Positions 35,338-43,754 of a stretch of DNA of 64,000 nucleotides are shown one piece after another. Source of the stretch: Ruminococcus sp. (lineage in GTDB: Bacteria; Bacillota; Clostridia; Oscillospirales; Ruminococcaceae); the NCBI RefSeq assembly GCF_019423705.1, contig NZ_JAHZAX010000006.1:115477-179476 (forward strand). Direction: 5' to 3'. Numbering within the stretch: the first letter of the stretch is position 1; every line of letters starts with the position of its first letter. The notes beneath the pieces were generated by a model that did no database searches, was not told the DNA's origin, and worked only from the letters and a program-made list of their open reading frames with translations. Made by a program: the position numbers and the translations under genes.

Positions 35338-36765
35338 TTATTTATTCTTTTCGAGATATGCGTGATACTGCTCATTGAGGGTCTTGAGCTCAGAATCAAC
35401 TGTGCCCTTATAAGATTCCTTAAGCTGTGTCCAAGTATACTGTGAGCCATTCTCATCTGTCTTCATAACTGAAGTGTAGAGATAAGGGATAACAGCTTCC
35501 TTAGTATCGTTTGTAGCGGCGTCGTTATCTGACAGAGTTGTGGAAATACCATAACCCGGGTCAAATATCTTAGTGAACTTGTCTGTTACAAGGTCAACAT
35601 AAGCTACGTTATACATATCTTCTGTCCAGTTAGGATTGTTTACAAAGAACTTCTCCTTCTCGATATCCTTATATGTATCCTGAGTATAAACTATCTTTGC
35701 ACACTCGAGCCAGCACTTCATAGCGTCATTCTTTGTCGAACCCTTTACCCACATATACGCATTCATATCTATAGTTGTATAAAGCGTATCAGAGTTAGGA
35801 TCCTTTGGCATTGGAACTACGCCCCAATTGTCGCCGTCCTTTGGTGAATGTGTACCGGTAGAAGCCCATGGACCCATTGCATAGAAGAGGATATTCTTCT
35901 TGAATGCGTCGCCTGCCTGTCCTACCCAATCAGGATAGTACATACCATTCTTTGCGATATCATAAAGCATATCAGATGCTCTTACAAAGTCAGCGTCGTT
36001 AAGATTTGAAACATACTCGTCCTTATCAGCGTCATATGTGATAAGAGTCTTGCCTGTTGACTGGAAGATAAATGGAGCAAACCAACCGTTTATGCCGTAT
36101 CTCTCCTCGTCAGCAGCAGCGCCCTCAACATATTCTGACATCATGTCATACCATGCGTTCCAATCCCACTCGCCGTTCTGATAAAGCTCGTATGGATCAT
36201 CAAGACCAGCAGCGTCTATCATAGACTTATCATATGTGATAACAGAACCTGGCAGGAAGTTGATAGGTGCAACAAAGTGTTTACCGTTGAGAGTGAACTG
36301 CTCTGCAACGTCCTTGACATCGCTCCACATAGCACTATCGAAATCAACGATATCATCAACAGGCTGGAACATTTCCTTGATACAGTTTGCAGGGAATGTC
36401 ATAGACTGCTCATACCAGAACATATCCGGTGGATTGTTAGACATAAGTCTTGCTGCGAGCTTATCATACTTGTTCATTGATGATGTCTGAGAATACTTGA
36501 TCTTACCGCCCTTTTCCTCAAAAAGAGTAAGGTCGGTTCTCTTTTCCGGCTCTTTCTTAGTTGGGTTTATGTCAAAATAAGAAAGCCACTCTAACTCCTT
36601 TTCCGAACCATCAGGGATAGTAGCAATATCGTCGGTGCTTGCTACCTTGACCTTATCGACATAGCTGCTGGAGCTGCTTGAAGCTGAAGAACTTCCGCAG
36701 GAAGCTACGCTGACAGCCGACAAGAGAGCCATCGCACCTGCGATAACACGCTTGGATTTTTTCAT
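35338..36765 (-). CDS. Extracellular solute-binding lipoprotein (sugar ABC importer type)
   Basis: A 475-residue lipoprotein with a signal peptide ending in V-A-S-C-G (Cys near 23), then a Ser-rich tether. The mature part is aromatic-rich (W-Y, F-W-Y-E-Q, W-D-W-N-A-W-Y) as in family 1 carbohydrate-binding proteins of ABC importers (COG1653). No permease or ATPase gene is adjacent, so it is an orphan binding protein that must use permeases encoded elsewhere or act in sensing. Its promoter carries two LacI/CcpA-type operator matches, and a LacI regulator lies 1.8 kb away. Sugar specificity cannot be read from sequence. Confidence 0.85.
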   Translation of the reverse strand: MKKSKRVIAGAMALLSAVSVASCGSSSASSSSSSYVDKVKVASTDDIATIPDGSEKELEWLSYFDINPTKKEPEKRTDLTLFEEKGGKIKYSQTSSMNKYDKLAARLMSNNPPDMFWYEQSMTFPANCIKEMFQPVDDIVDFDSAMWSDVKDVAEQFTLNGKHFVAPINFLPGSVITYDKSMIDAAGLDDPYELYQNGEWDWNAWYDMMSEYVEGAAADEERYGINGWFAPFIFQSTGKTLITYDADKDEYVSNLNDADFVRASDMLYDIAKNGMYYPDWVGQAGDAFKKNILFYAMGPWASTGTHSPKDGDNWGVVPMPKDPNSDTLYTTIDMNAYMWVKGSTKNDAMKCWLECAKIVYTQDTYKDIEKEKFFVNNPNWTEDMYNVAYVDLVTDKFTKIFDPGYGISTTLSDNDAATNDTKEAVIPYLYTSVMKTDENGSQYTWTQLKESYKGTVDSELKTLNEQYHAYLEKNK

Positions 36766-36801
36766 TTTATATAACCTCCGTGAATACTATCGTTTAATCT
36801 A

Positions 36802-36815
36802 TGAAAACGATAACT
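36802..36815 (-). promoter_or_regulatory. Second LacI/CcpA-type operator, in the leader
   Basis: TGAAAACGATAACT fits the 14-bp LacI-family consensus TGWNANCGNTNWCA at all but the last base. It also forms part of an inverted repeat TATCGTTT-N9-AAACGATA (36788-36812), just after the expected transcription start. Confidence 0.5.
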
Positions 36816-36832
36816 TTAAATCTTATACGTAT

Positions 36833-36861
36833 ATTATAGCACCGAATGTAATCGTTGTCAA
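36833..36861 (-). promoter_or_regulatory. Promoter of the solute-binding protein gene
   Basis: TTGACA, 17 bp, TATAAT on the minus strand; both boxes are consensus. Confidence 0.82.
36847..36860 (-). promoter_or_regulatory. LacI/CcpA-type operator over the -35 box
   Basis: TGTAATCGTTGTCA fits the LacI-family operator consensus TGWNANCGNTNWCA at every constrained position and overlaps the -35 hexamer, so binding should repress. Confidence 0.62.
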
Positions 36862-36951
36862 TAAACTAAACAAGTCTCACGAGCCACAAAAAGCATTTTT
36901 GGTGATTTTAACAAATTTCAATGTGGTGATTTAGTGATAAACACAAAAGGC

Positions 36952-36986
36952 AAAAAAATCGGAGACCGCATTTTTACGATCTCCGA
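36952..36986 (-). terminator. Terminator of the AGCS symporter gene
   Basis: TCGGAGA/TCTCCGA stem with a 14-base loop, followed by seven Ts on the minus strand. Confidence 0.85.
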
Positions 36987-37014
36987 AACTTTTTATATTA
37001 AGTTAAGCGCCATT

Positions 37015-38475
37015 TTACGCCCTTGCAAGCTTATTGATACGCTTTGCACGAGAATATTTCGCTACATATCGCCGTGTATCCTTTGAGATAACTCCGCTTA
37101 GCGCAAGCAATGCAACAAGGTTCGGCAGAGCCATAAGTCCGTTGAAGATATCAGCGATAGTCCATACAGCGGAAACTGTCATATATGGGCCGATGAAAAC
37201 AGCAAGGATATAGAGATATCTATAAACCATAACGATCTTCATTCTGCCGTTCACAAGATATTCCATACATCTTTCGCCGTAATAGTTCCAGCCGAGGATA
37301 GTTGTGAAAGCAAAGAACACCAAACATACCATAATAATAAACGCAGATATCTGCGAGGGCAGGAATGAGAAGCCGTTTTGGAAAGCGTGTGTCGTTACTT
37401 CAACGCCCTCGAAAGGCTTGCCTGTTGCAGGGTTGATAGCTTCATAGCTGTCCATCATAACGATGGAAAGACCTGTCATTGTGCAGACAACGATGGTGTC
37501 GATAAATGTACCGCACATTGAAACGAGACCCTGTCTTACAGGCTCTTTTGTCTGAGCGGCTGCGGCTGCGATAGGTGCAGAGCCGAGGCCTGCCTCATTG
37601 GAGAAGATACCTCTTGCAACGCCCTTTTGTATCGCCATAAAGATAGTCGGCGTTGAACCGCCTGCGATAGCCTTGAAGCTGAATGCCTGCTCAAAGATTG
37701 TTGCGATTGCGTGTGGGAGCTTGCCGATATTGAAAATGATAAGAGACAGGCAGGCGATGATATAGATAACAGCCATAAACGGCACGATTATCTGCGAAAC
37801 GCCAGAAATCCTCTGTATTCCGCCGATTATAACGAGAGCTGCAAAAATGGTCACGATAAGACCTGAAATGATAACAGCCCAAGTGTACTTTGCGCCGAAG
37901 ATAGTTACTGTGTGCGCTCTGTTAGGGTCAAAGAAGTTCTGAACTGCGGAAGAGATACCGTTTATCTGCGAAAATGTACCGATACCGAAAATACCAACGC
38001 AGGTGCCGAAGAATGCGAACACCTTTGCGAGCCACTTCCACCTTTTGCCCATACCATATTCTATGTAATAGAAAGGTCCTCCGCAGACGTGTCCGTCAGC
38101 GTCCATTTTTCGGTATTTGATAGCGAGGAAGCCCTCAGAATACTTTGTCGCCATTCCGAGAAGTGCGGCTATCCACATCCAAAGCAGTGCACCCGGTCCG
38201 CCGGCAAGAATACCAACGGCTGTTGCGACGCCGACGATATTACCTGTTCCGATAGTTGCGGAAAGCGCAGTACAGAGTGCTGCAAAGCTTGATATCTCGC
38301 CTTTGCCGTTGCCCTCGTTTTGGAACATAAATCTCAGCGCTTTCGGAAGGTGAAGCACCTGCAAAAGTTTCAAGCGAATAGTAAGGAAAAGTCCCACCGC
38401 CATTATAAGCACGATAAGCGGTATTCCCCACACATATCCGTCGATAGTTTCAAGTATTTTCGTAAATTTCTCCAT
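37015..38475 (-). CDS. Alanine/glycine:cation symporter (AGCS family)
   Basis: A 486-residue membrane transporter with about eleven hydrophobic segments. AGCS signatures are visible: A-L-S-A-T-I-G-T-G-N-I-V-G-V-A near residue 70, G-P-G-A-L-L-W-M-W near 95, F-S-N-E-A-G-L-G-S-A near 290 and G-T-F-I-D-T-I-V-V-C-T near 325. These proteins import alanine or glycine with Na+ or H+. It is a single gene between the binding-protein gene and lacI with its own terminator; nothing indicates a metabolic partner. Length is normal. Confidence 0.92.
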   Translation of the reverse strand: MEKFTKILETIDGYVWGIPLIVLIMAVGLFLTIRLKLLQVLHLPKALRFMFQNEGNGKGEISSFAALCTALSATIGTGNIVGVATAVGILAGGPGALLWMWIAALLGMATKYSEGFLAIKYRKMDADGHVCGGPFYYIEYGMGKRWKWLAKVFAFFGTCVGIFGIGTFSQINGISSAVQNFFDPNRAHTVTIFGAKYTWAVIISGLIVTIFAALVIIGGIQRISGVSQIIVPFMAVIYIIACLSLIIFNIGKLPHAIATIFEQAFSFKAIAGGSTPTIFMAIQKGVARGIFSNEAGLGSAPIAAAAAQTKEPVRQGLVSMCGTFIDTIVVCTMTGLSIVMMDSYEAINPATGKPFEGVEVTTHAFQNGFSFLPSQISAFIIMVCLVFFAFTTILGWNYYGERCMEYLVNGRMKIVMVYRYLYILAVFIGPYMTVSAVWTIADIFNGLMALPNLVALLALSGVISKDTRRYVAKYSRAKRINKLARA

Positions 38476-38508
38476 TCTATGACAAGATCCTTTCTGTTAA
38501 AAACAATA

Positions 38509-38544
38509 AAAAGGCAAGCCGCAAGACCCTACGGCATTGCCTTT
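38509..38544 (-). terminator. Terminator of the lacI-type gene
   Basis: AAAGGCAA-CCG pairs with CGG-TTGCCTTT; followed on the minus strand by a T-rich stretch. Confidence 0.82.
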
Positions 38545-38572
38545 AACTTTATTAGTCCTTCGATCACAAGGC

Positions 38573-39568
38573 TTAGTCCCCTGTTGAGCCACGGAGTATT
38601 ATCTTGTAGTCAACTGTGTAATAATGATTATCCTTTGTGGTCTTATTCATATTCTCGATAAGCTTTGCGATAACAAGCTCGCCCATTTTTGCGCAGGGCT
38701 GTTCAACTGTTGAAACAGTCGGCAACATCCATTCGCACATTGAAATGTTGTCAAAGCCCATAATAGCGATCTCGCTGCCCACCTTTACGCCCATATCCGT
38801 TGCCTTGTGGATAGCAGAAATAGCCAGCAGATCGGAAACGGCAAATATAGCCGTAGGCTTATCATCGAGAGAATAAAAGCTTTCAAAAGCTCTCATTCCA
38901 CAGTCATAATCATAAGTTTCCTTATATATGTACTTGTCGTTGACCTCAATACCGTGATTTTTCAGCGCTCTCAGATAGCCGTTCTCTCTTGCGGTGGAAG
39001 ATACCGCAGTGGAATTTGTTCCGATAAAGCCGATCTTTCTGTGACCCTTTTTGATAAGGGTAGTAACAGCGTCATAAGCTGCCTGCTCGTCGTCAACGGC
39101 AACGGTCAGCACGTTCGCACCCTCAACGCCCTCGCAGCAAAGCGCAACATTATAATTGGCCGCAAGCTTATCGAGCGATCCAGCGTCGAACTGCGTTCCC
39201 AGCAGCACAACGCCGTCAACAGTACGGTTGAAGAGCATATTCATCTGGCGTGTTTCCGTTGCCGATGTGGAATAAGAAACAGCGGTGATGATATCATAGC
39301 CCACCTTGCCGGCATAATCCTGCATACCCATAACGATCTTTGAATAGAGGGAATGTTCAGATGTCGGCATTATTACAAGTATGACATTCGTTTCGCACTT
39401 TCTCAAATTTCTTCCGAGAAAGTTCGGCGAATAATTCAGTCTTTCGATAGTTTCGTTTACTTTCTTTGTTGATTCATCCGATACATTGCAGCTTCCGTTA
39501 AGAACTCTCGAAACAGTCGCCACAGAGACGCCTGCTTCTTTTGCAACGTCCTTTATAGTAACACTCAT
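38573..39568 (-). CDS. LacI-family transcriptional regulator
   Basis: A 331-residue regulator. The N-terminal helix-turn-helix reads V-T-I-K-D-V-A-K-E-A-G-V and S-V-A-T-V-S-R-V-L-N-G, classic LacI/GalR, and the rest is a periplasmic-binding-protein-like effector domain. I set the start at ATG 39568 behind GGAAAGGAT; the frame extends upstream to 39607 without a ribosome site. The hinge region N-Y-S-P-N and the operator consensus at the binding-protein promoter are compatible, so that gene is a candidate target. The inducer is presumably a sugar. The gene has its own promoter and terminator. Confidence 0.9.
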   Translation of the reverse strand: MSVTIKDVAKEAGVSVATVSRVLNGSCNVSDESTKKVNETIERLNYSPNFLGRNLRKCETNVILVIMPTSEHSLYSKIVMGMQDYAGKVGYDIITAVSYSTSATETRQMNMLFNRTVDGVVLLGTQFDAGSLDKLAANYNVALCCEGVEGANVLTVAVDDEQAAYDAVTTLIKKGHRKIGFIGTNSTAVSSTARENGYLRALKNHGIEVNDKYIYKETYDYDCGMRAFESFYSLDDKPTAIFAVSDLLAISAIHKATDMGVKVGSEIAIMGFDNISMCEWMLPTVSTVEQPCAKMGELVIAKLIENMNKTTKDNHYYTVDYKIILRGSTGD

Positions 39569-39663
39569 ATTCTTATCCTTTCCTGCGGCGTACGGAATCA
39601 CATCCACCGCTGAATAGTACCCACAGGCGACAGCGTTATGAAGCTGTCTGCCTATAATATTTA

Positions 39664-39692
39664 ATTATAACATATTTTAAGCAAATCTCCAA
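39664..39692 (-). promoter_or_regulatory. Promoter of the lacI-type gene
   Basis: TTGGAG, 17 bp, TATAAT on the minus strand, about 95 bp before the start codon. Confidence 0.65.
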
Positions 39693-39702
39693 TATACATT
39701 CC

Positions 39703-39716
39703 TTACAAATTTGTAA
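39703..39716. promoter_or_regulatory. 14-bp perfect palindrome between divergent promoters
   Basis: TTACAAATTTGTAA lies 10 bp upstream of the lacI -35 box, and TGTAAACGAT (half of a LacI-type operator) overlaps it. It could be a regulator site for lacI or the small rightward gene. Confidence 0.4.
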
Positions 39717-39766
39717 ACGATTTTTCAGCGTTTTTACTTAATAAGATTGCCCTTTTGTAAACACTA

Positions 39767-39795
39767 TTGAAAAAACGCCGCAGATATGTTATAAT
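39767..39795 (+). promoter_or_regulatory. Promoter of the 93-codon gene
   Basis: TTGAAA, 17 bp, TATAAT, 40 bp before the start codon. Confidence 0.78.
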
Positions 39796-39834
39796 ATCAG
39801 CAAGACAAGTAAATCAAGAAAGGAAACAAAGCAA

Positions 39835-40116
39835 ATGCTTCACGGATATTTTGACGTTCCGACCTTCCATTATTTTGAGGAGAAAAACACCTGGTCGGGC
39901 AGCCTTTATGAAAAATTCAACTACCGCATAGACCCTGTTCTCGGCGATGAGAAAGAGCTTTATGCAAGAGTATGGTACGGTCTCAAAAGCGTCGATCAGA
40001 TGTCAGACTTTGTGGCTGAGTTCCACGAGGCTTATTCTGACGAGGGGCTTGAAAGAATTCTCGCACATCTCACCGACGAATTTGAAAAGTTCCAAAAGAT
40101 ACGCCGCACTCTTTAG
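39835..40116 (+). CDS. Small hypothetical protein
   Basis: A 93-residue soluble, acidic, aromatic-rich protein (start M-L-H-G-Y-F-D-V-P-T-F-H-Y-F). No family is recognised and there are no membrane segments or Cys pairs. It is a real gene on the evidence of a near-consensus promoter, an AGGAAAC ribosome site eight bases ahead of ATG and a strong terminator 36 bp after the stop. Predicted mostly alpha-helical in the second half (E-F-H-E-A-Y-S-D-E-G-L-E-R-I). Function unknown. Confidence 0.75.
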   Translation: MLHGYFDVPTFHYFEEKNTWSGSLYEKFNYRIDPVLGDEKELYARVWYGLKSVDQMSDFVAEFHEAYSDEGLERILAHLTDEFEKFQKIRRTL

Positions 40117-40151
40117 GCAGTCTGAAATTTGAACACGTTCTAAAAGATCAA

Positions 40152-40184
40152 GGCCCCAAGGCTTTACGCTTCGGGGTCATTTTT
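40152..40184. terminator. Bidirectional terminator between the 93-codon gene and the amidase
   Basis: GGCCCCAAG pairs with CTTCGGGGTC (wobble and one bulge), followed by TTTTT on the plus strand. Confidence 0.82.
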
Positions 40185-40194
40185 ATAATTTTTA

Positions 40195-41208
40195 TCAGTA
40201 ATACTCGTTCTCTTGTGTGTTGTAAACTTCATCGCTTGTGCCCGTCTGGGTCGGCTCTGTCATACTTTCTGACAGGGACGATGATGAAGAATCAGTCTTG
40301 TTGATAGGTTTTTCGGGTGAAAGGAGCTGACCTTCCATAAGGCGCTTGCCGTCCTTGTCCACAAGACCAACGTCTATTGCCGTCTTGACGATCCCATCAG
40401 CGATAGCTTCGCCGTATTCGGTCAAATGCTCGTCAAAAAGCTTGTTGTCCTCATCGTCTGTGATAAATCCAAGCTCAACAAGGCAGCTCGGCATAACCGT
40501 ATCGGCGTTTATGTAATAGTTCACGCTCTGATTTCCAACATAGCCGTACTGAACGCCTCTGTCCTCAGAAACACCAACGCCTTTAAGTCCGTCAAGGATA
40601 TTCTGGGCAAGCTGGGTATCATAGGCAGGTTCAGAATTGTTGACCCACACCTCAACACCCGAGATATCACCGTCATAGCTGTTTCTATGAAGTGAAACAT
40701 ACATATCCGATTTTGTGTTGTTCGCCTTATCGCAGCGTTCGCCAAGTTCAAGGAAAGAGTCATCGTCTCTTATCATAACGACGTTCACACCGTATGACTG
40801 GAGATATTTCTGCACCTCAAGGGCAATTTTTAGGTTATCGTCCTTTTCGTATCGTGTGCCGTCTGCATTGGCAGTTCCGCCGTCATAATCGCCGTGGCCT
40901 GCGTCGATACAAACTGTAAAGTCCATATTTGAATACTTTGCAGGCTTTGGCTCAGCTTCGGAAGAGCTGTCCTTATCAGCCTTTGCGGCAGCATTGCTGT
41001 TTACTGTTGTGTTTGTATTCTGAGTGTTGTCTCCCTTGATCTTTGAAGCTACAAAACTTATAAGCTGAACGATACCGAAAACTATTGCCGCAAGAATAAC
41101 CAGCGCAATGATTATCCTGTTCCAGTATATCTTTTTCTTTTTCACAGTCCGTCTCACGGGCTTGCGGCCGCATATCTGTTCAAACTCTTCGTCTGACATT
41201 AAATTCAT
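40195..41208 (-). CDS. N-acetylmuramoyl-L-alanine amidase (Amidase_3), membrane-anchored
   Basis: About 337 residues. A cytoplasmic basic start, one transmembrane helix (about residues 28-50) and a Ser/Asn/Ala-rich linker precede the zinc amidase domain (about 95-290). The zinc and catalytic residues lie in C-I-D-A-G-H-G-D-Y-D-G-G, K-D-D-N-L-K, S-L-H-R-N-S and V-E-L-G-F. The enzyme cuts the bond between MurNAc and L-Ala in peptidoglycan at cell separation or remodelling. A Ser/Thr-rich tail follows. I chose ATG 41208 behind AGGAGC; the frame is open to 41298. Single-gene unit. Confidence 0.9.
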   Translation of the reverse strand: MNLMSDEEFEQICGRKPVRRTVKKKKIYWNRIIIALVILAAIVFGIVQLISFVASKIKGDNTQNTNTTVNSNAAAKADKDSSSEAEPKPAKYSNMDFTVCIDAGHGDYDGGTANADGTRYEKDDNLKIALEVQKYLQSYGVNVVMIRDDDSFLELGERCDKANNTKSDMYVSLHRNSYDGDISGVEVWVNNSEPAYDTQLAQNILDGLKGVGVSEDRGVQYGYVGNQSVNYYINADTVMPSCLVELGFITDDEDNKLFDEHLTEYGEAIADGIVKTAIDVGLVDKDGKRLMEGQLLSPEKPINKTDSSSSSLSESMTEPTQTGTSDEVYNTQENEYY

Positions 41209-41421
41209 TAGATCAAAGCTCCTGTAAAAAATATTTATACAACATAAATTATAGCACAATACGCCCCCATTTTCAAGGCTGGCGCACAAACTTAACATAT
41301 AATTTCATCATTTTTAACAGCTATGTTTAAATTAGTTTATCCAAACCATTCAATGTGCACAACACAAATTTATACAAAAAATGCGTGCGCCGATATGTCA
41401 GCCCACGCATTTATCGCCATA

Positions 41422-42513
41422 TTATTCCACAAGTGTTCTCTCGTCGCAGTATTCGCAGATAAGGGTCGTTCCATTGCCCTTGAACCAATGCGGCAGATAT
41501 TTTTCGTGGTGTGTTATGCAGTTCGGGTTCGAGCACTCGATATGCGGGTGTACTTTGCCGTGCATAAGGGGCTGCGGCGTGCCCTCGCCTCTCAGAACTG
41601 TCAGTATCAGCGCCATTCTGATATACATTCCATACTTTGCCTGCTTGAAATACATTGCTCGCTCGTCGTCGTCGACTTCGATCGCTATCTCGTCAACTCT
41701 TGGCAGAGGGTGAAGGACGATAAGATCGGGCTTTGCAAAGGAAAGCTTCTTTGACGTGAGGATATAATTTCCGCTCTGAGCTTCATACTCTTCCTCGGAA
41801 GCGAAACGCTCTTTCTGAATCCTCGTCATATAAAGCACGTCAAGCTCGCCAATTGCCTTTTCAAGGTCGGAAACTTCCTTGTATTCGTGTCCGCCTGCTT
41901 CAAGGACGTCCTTTATGTATGCTGGCAGCGCAAGCTCCGGTGTTGAAACCAGCACGAACTTGTTGTTTGGGAAGCAAGTCATTGCCTTGATGAGTGAATG
42001 AACTGTTCTGCCGTTTTTAAGATCGCCGCAGAAGCCGATAGTCAAGCCCTCGAGAGTGCCCTTCTCTTCCTTGAGGGTGAGCAGATCGGTGAGGGTCTGG
42101 GTCGGGTGAAGGTGTCCGCCGTCGCCTGCGTTTATAACAGGACAGTCAGCGGTGAGCGCCGCAGCCTTAACAGAGCCGGCTGTTGGGTGACGCATTACCA
42201 TAATATCGGCATAGCCCGAAACGATCTTAGTCGTGTCCTTGATATTCTCGCCCTTTGCTACAGAAGAAGTTGCAGGGTTGTCAAAGCCTATTATCGTTCC
42301 GCCAAGTCTCAGCATAGCCGTCTGAAAGGACATCTGCGTTCTTGTGGAAGGCTCATAGAACAGCGTGCCCATTATCTTGCCCTTGCACGCCTCGCTGTAA
42401 TCCGCAGGACTCTGAACTATCTTATGACCCAGCTCCAACAATTGCAGCCACCAGGAAACGGGGTAATCATTAAGGTCGATAAGATTTAACTTTTTTGACT
42501 GTTCATTCATCAT
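41422..42513 (-). CDS. pyrB: Aspartate carbamoyltransferase with fused PyrI-like zinc domain
   Basis: About 363 residues. The catalytic chain (residues ~1-305) has the carbamoyl-phosphate site S-T-R-T-Q-M-S-F, the H-P-T-Q-T-L-T-D-L motif and H-P-L-P-R-V-D-E-I. It is followed by ~50 residues with C-S-N-P-N-C-I-T (C-x4-C) and C-E-Y-C (C-x2-C). That is the zinc-binding domain of the regulatory chain PyrI, which in E. coli is what touches the catalytic chain. The nucleotide-binding half of PyrI is absent, so CTP/ATP control is not expected in this chain. Start ATG 42513 behind GAAAGGGTG. First step of pyrimidine synthesis. Confidence 0.88.
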   Translation of the reverse strand: MMNEQSKKLNLIDLNDYPVSWWLQLLELGHKIVQSPADYSEACKGKIMGTLFYEPSTRTQMSFQTAMLRLGGTIIGFDNPATSSVAKGENIKDTTKIVSGYADIMVMRHPTAGSVKAAALTADCPVINAGDGGHLHPTQTLTDLLTLKEEKGTLEGLTIGFCGDLKNGRTVHSLIKAMTCFPNNKFVLVSTPELALPAYIKDVLEAGGHEYKEVSDLEKAIGELDVLYMTRIQKERFASEEEYEAQSGNYILTSKKLSFAKPDLIVLHPLPRVDEIAIEVDDDERAMYFKQAKYGMYIRMALILTVLRGEGTPQPLMHGKVHPHIECSNPNCITHHEKYLPHWFKGNGTTLICEYCDERTLVE

Positions 42514-42546
42514 CAAACACCCTTTCAGCATATTCAGACATATGTT

Positions 42547-42570
42547 ATGCCGCACAATCCTGTACGGCAT
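42547..42570 (-). promoter_or_regulatory. Hairpin in the pyrB leader
   Basis: Nine-bp stem ATGCCGTAC/GTGCGGCAT with a 6-base loop, between promoter and ribosome site. There is no T-run. It does not fit the PyrR binding-loop consensus that I know. Confidence 0.5.
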
Positions 42571-42598
42571 TTTTGACGATCACTATATTGTTTCAATC

Positions 42599-42627
42599 AT
42601 TATATCACATTTTTCTGCTTTTTTCAA
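42599..42627 (-). promoter_or_regulatory. Promoter of pyrB
   Basis: TTGAAA, 17 bp, TATAAT on the minus strand. Confidence 0.75.
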
Positions 42628-42650
42628 GTACATAGCCCATATTATTTAAG

Positions 42651-43742
42651 CTATTTCAGCCTGTCAAAATTCTTTTCATTGCAGAACTGATCGCAGTCAT
42701 ACATAAAAAGCACTTGGTCAAAATCATCGGTATCCACCACATCGGAGAGCACTTTGTCCTCTTCAGCGAGCTTGTCGGGGTCGACAAGGGTTATCTCGCT
42801 GTAATGTGGGGTAAAGAACGGCAGGATAGTGTTTGCAAAACTGCCCTTTATGATAAGAAGCTTCGGACCGTCCTCGAGGGTGGTCTTGACGGTCGCCTTT
42901 GTGAAGTTATCCCCTTGTAGGTATATCGCCGTCTTATCGGCGGTTTTCAGCGCTGAGCGGAAGTAGACCGATTTTGAGGTCAGCACCTGTTCTTTGCTGT
43001 AAAGTTCCACCGACTTCACCGTGCTTTGATATTTCGAGCGGAATATATTCACCCTGTCGGCGGTTATCCTGTTGTAGCAGAGTCTTGAATAAAGCTCGCC
43101 GTAATAGGAATCGGAAGCATATTCCTGATCGTAATTTGACAGGGCGACAGGCTCAAAGCCCATTTGCTTTATGCCATCTGCATAGGCGTAATATGCGCCG
43201 AAGGACGTCCACTTTCTGTCGGTGCGGTAATAGATATAATTGTTCTTTGCGGAATAAAGCGGATAGAATGTGTCGATCGTTTTGATCTTCTCGTCAAGGT
43301 CGTAATAAATGCTGTCGATCATTCCACGTTGATCGTTAGTCTGGGCATATATTGGAAGCTGTGCGGAATAGATGCCCGAAGCCGTCGGTGCGATCATCGC
43401 AAAGACCTGCGGCGAATTTTCCTCGGCAAAGGTGTTTATCTGCGCAATGCTGTCCGTCACCTGCTCTTTGTCATAGCTGTCAGAAACTTCAACAAGGCGG
43501 TTCTTCATTATAAAAGTGTCTTCAAAGTCCTTTCGGCCTGTGGCGACGAGCATTGTGGTGCGCAGAGATCTCCAGTTCGCCGTCAGCGGAAAGTTTGCGT
43601 CAACGTAATTTTCTGAGATATTCTTGACATCGCTGCCTGTGGTCTTTTCATCTTTGCCGCTCATTATAATGGTATAGACTGCAAACATCACGATGATGAT
43701 AAAAAACGCCGAAGCTGCGATATAGTCAGCTATCTTTTTCAA
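42651..43742 (-). CDS. DHHW-family protein (AlgX/AlgJ-like) with altered signature
   Basis: About 363 residues: one N-terminal membrane helix, then an exported domain of the DHHW family, whose members work with an MBOAT protein in O-acetylating surface polysaccharides. The signature, normally T-D-H-H-W-T followed by G-A-Y-Y-A-Y, reads T-D-R-K-W-T-S-F-G-A-Y-Y-A-Y here (near residues 174-187), so both His are replaced. The later Ser block reads I-K-G-S-F-A-N. The start is probably TTG 43742 behind AGGGGGTGG, since the upstream GTG 43751 is inside that site. It follows the MBOAT gene by about 12 bp. Confidence 0.78.
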   Translation of the reverse strand: MKKIADYIAASAFFIIIVMFAVYTIIMSGKDEKTTGSDVKNISENYVDANFPLTANWRSLRTTMLVATGRKDFEDTFIMKNRLVEVSDSYDKEQVTDSIAQINTFAEENSPQVFAMIAPTASGIYSAQLPIYAQTNDQRGMIDSIYYDLDEKIKTIDTFYPLYSAKNNYIYYRTDRKWTSFGAYYAYADGIKQMGFEPVALSNYDQEYASDSYYGELYSRLCYNRITADRVNIFRSKYQSTVKSVELYSKEQVLTSKSVYFRSALKTADKTAIYLQGDNFTKATVKTTLEDGPKLLIIKGSFANTILPFFTPHYSEITLVDPDKLAEEDKVLSDVVDTDDFDQVLFMYDCDQFCNEKNFDRLK

Positions 43743-43754
43743 ACTTCCCACCCC

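Noticed and set aside
42514..42627. PyrR attenuator ahead of pyrB
   Set aside because: The hairpin lacks a T-run and no antiterminator or PyrR binding-loop consensus is visible.
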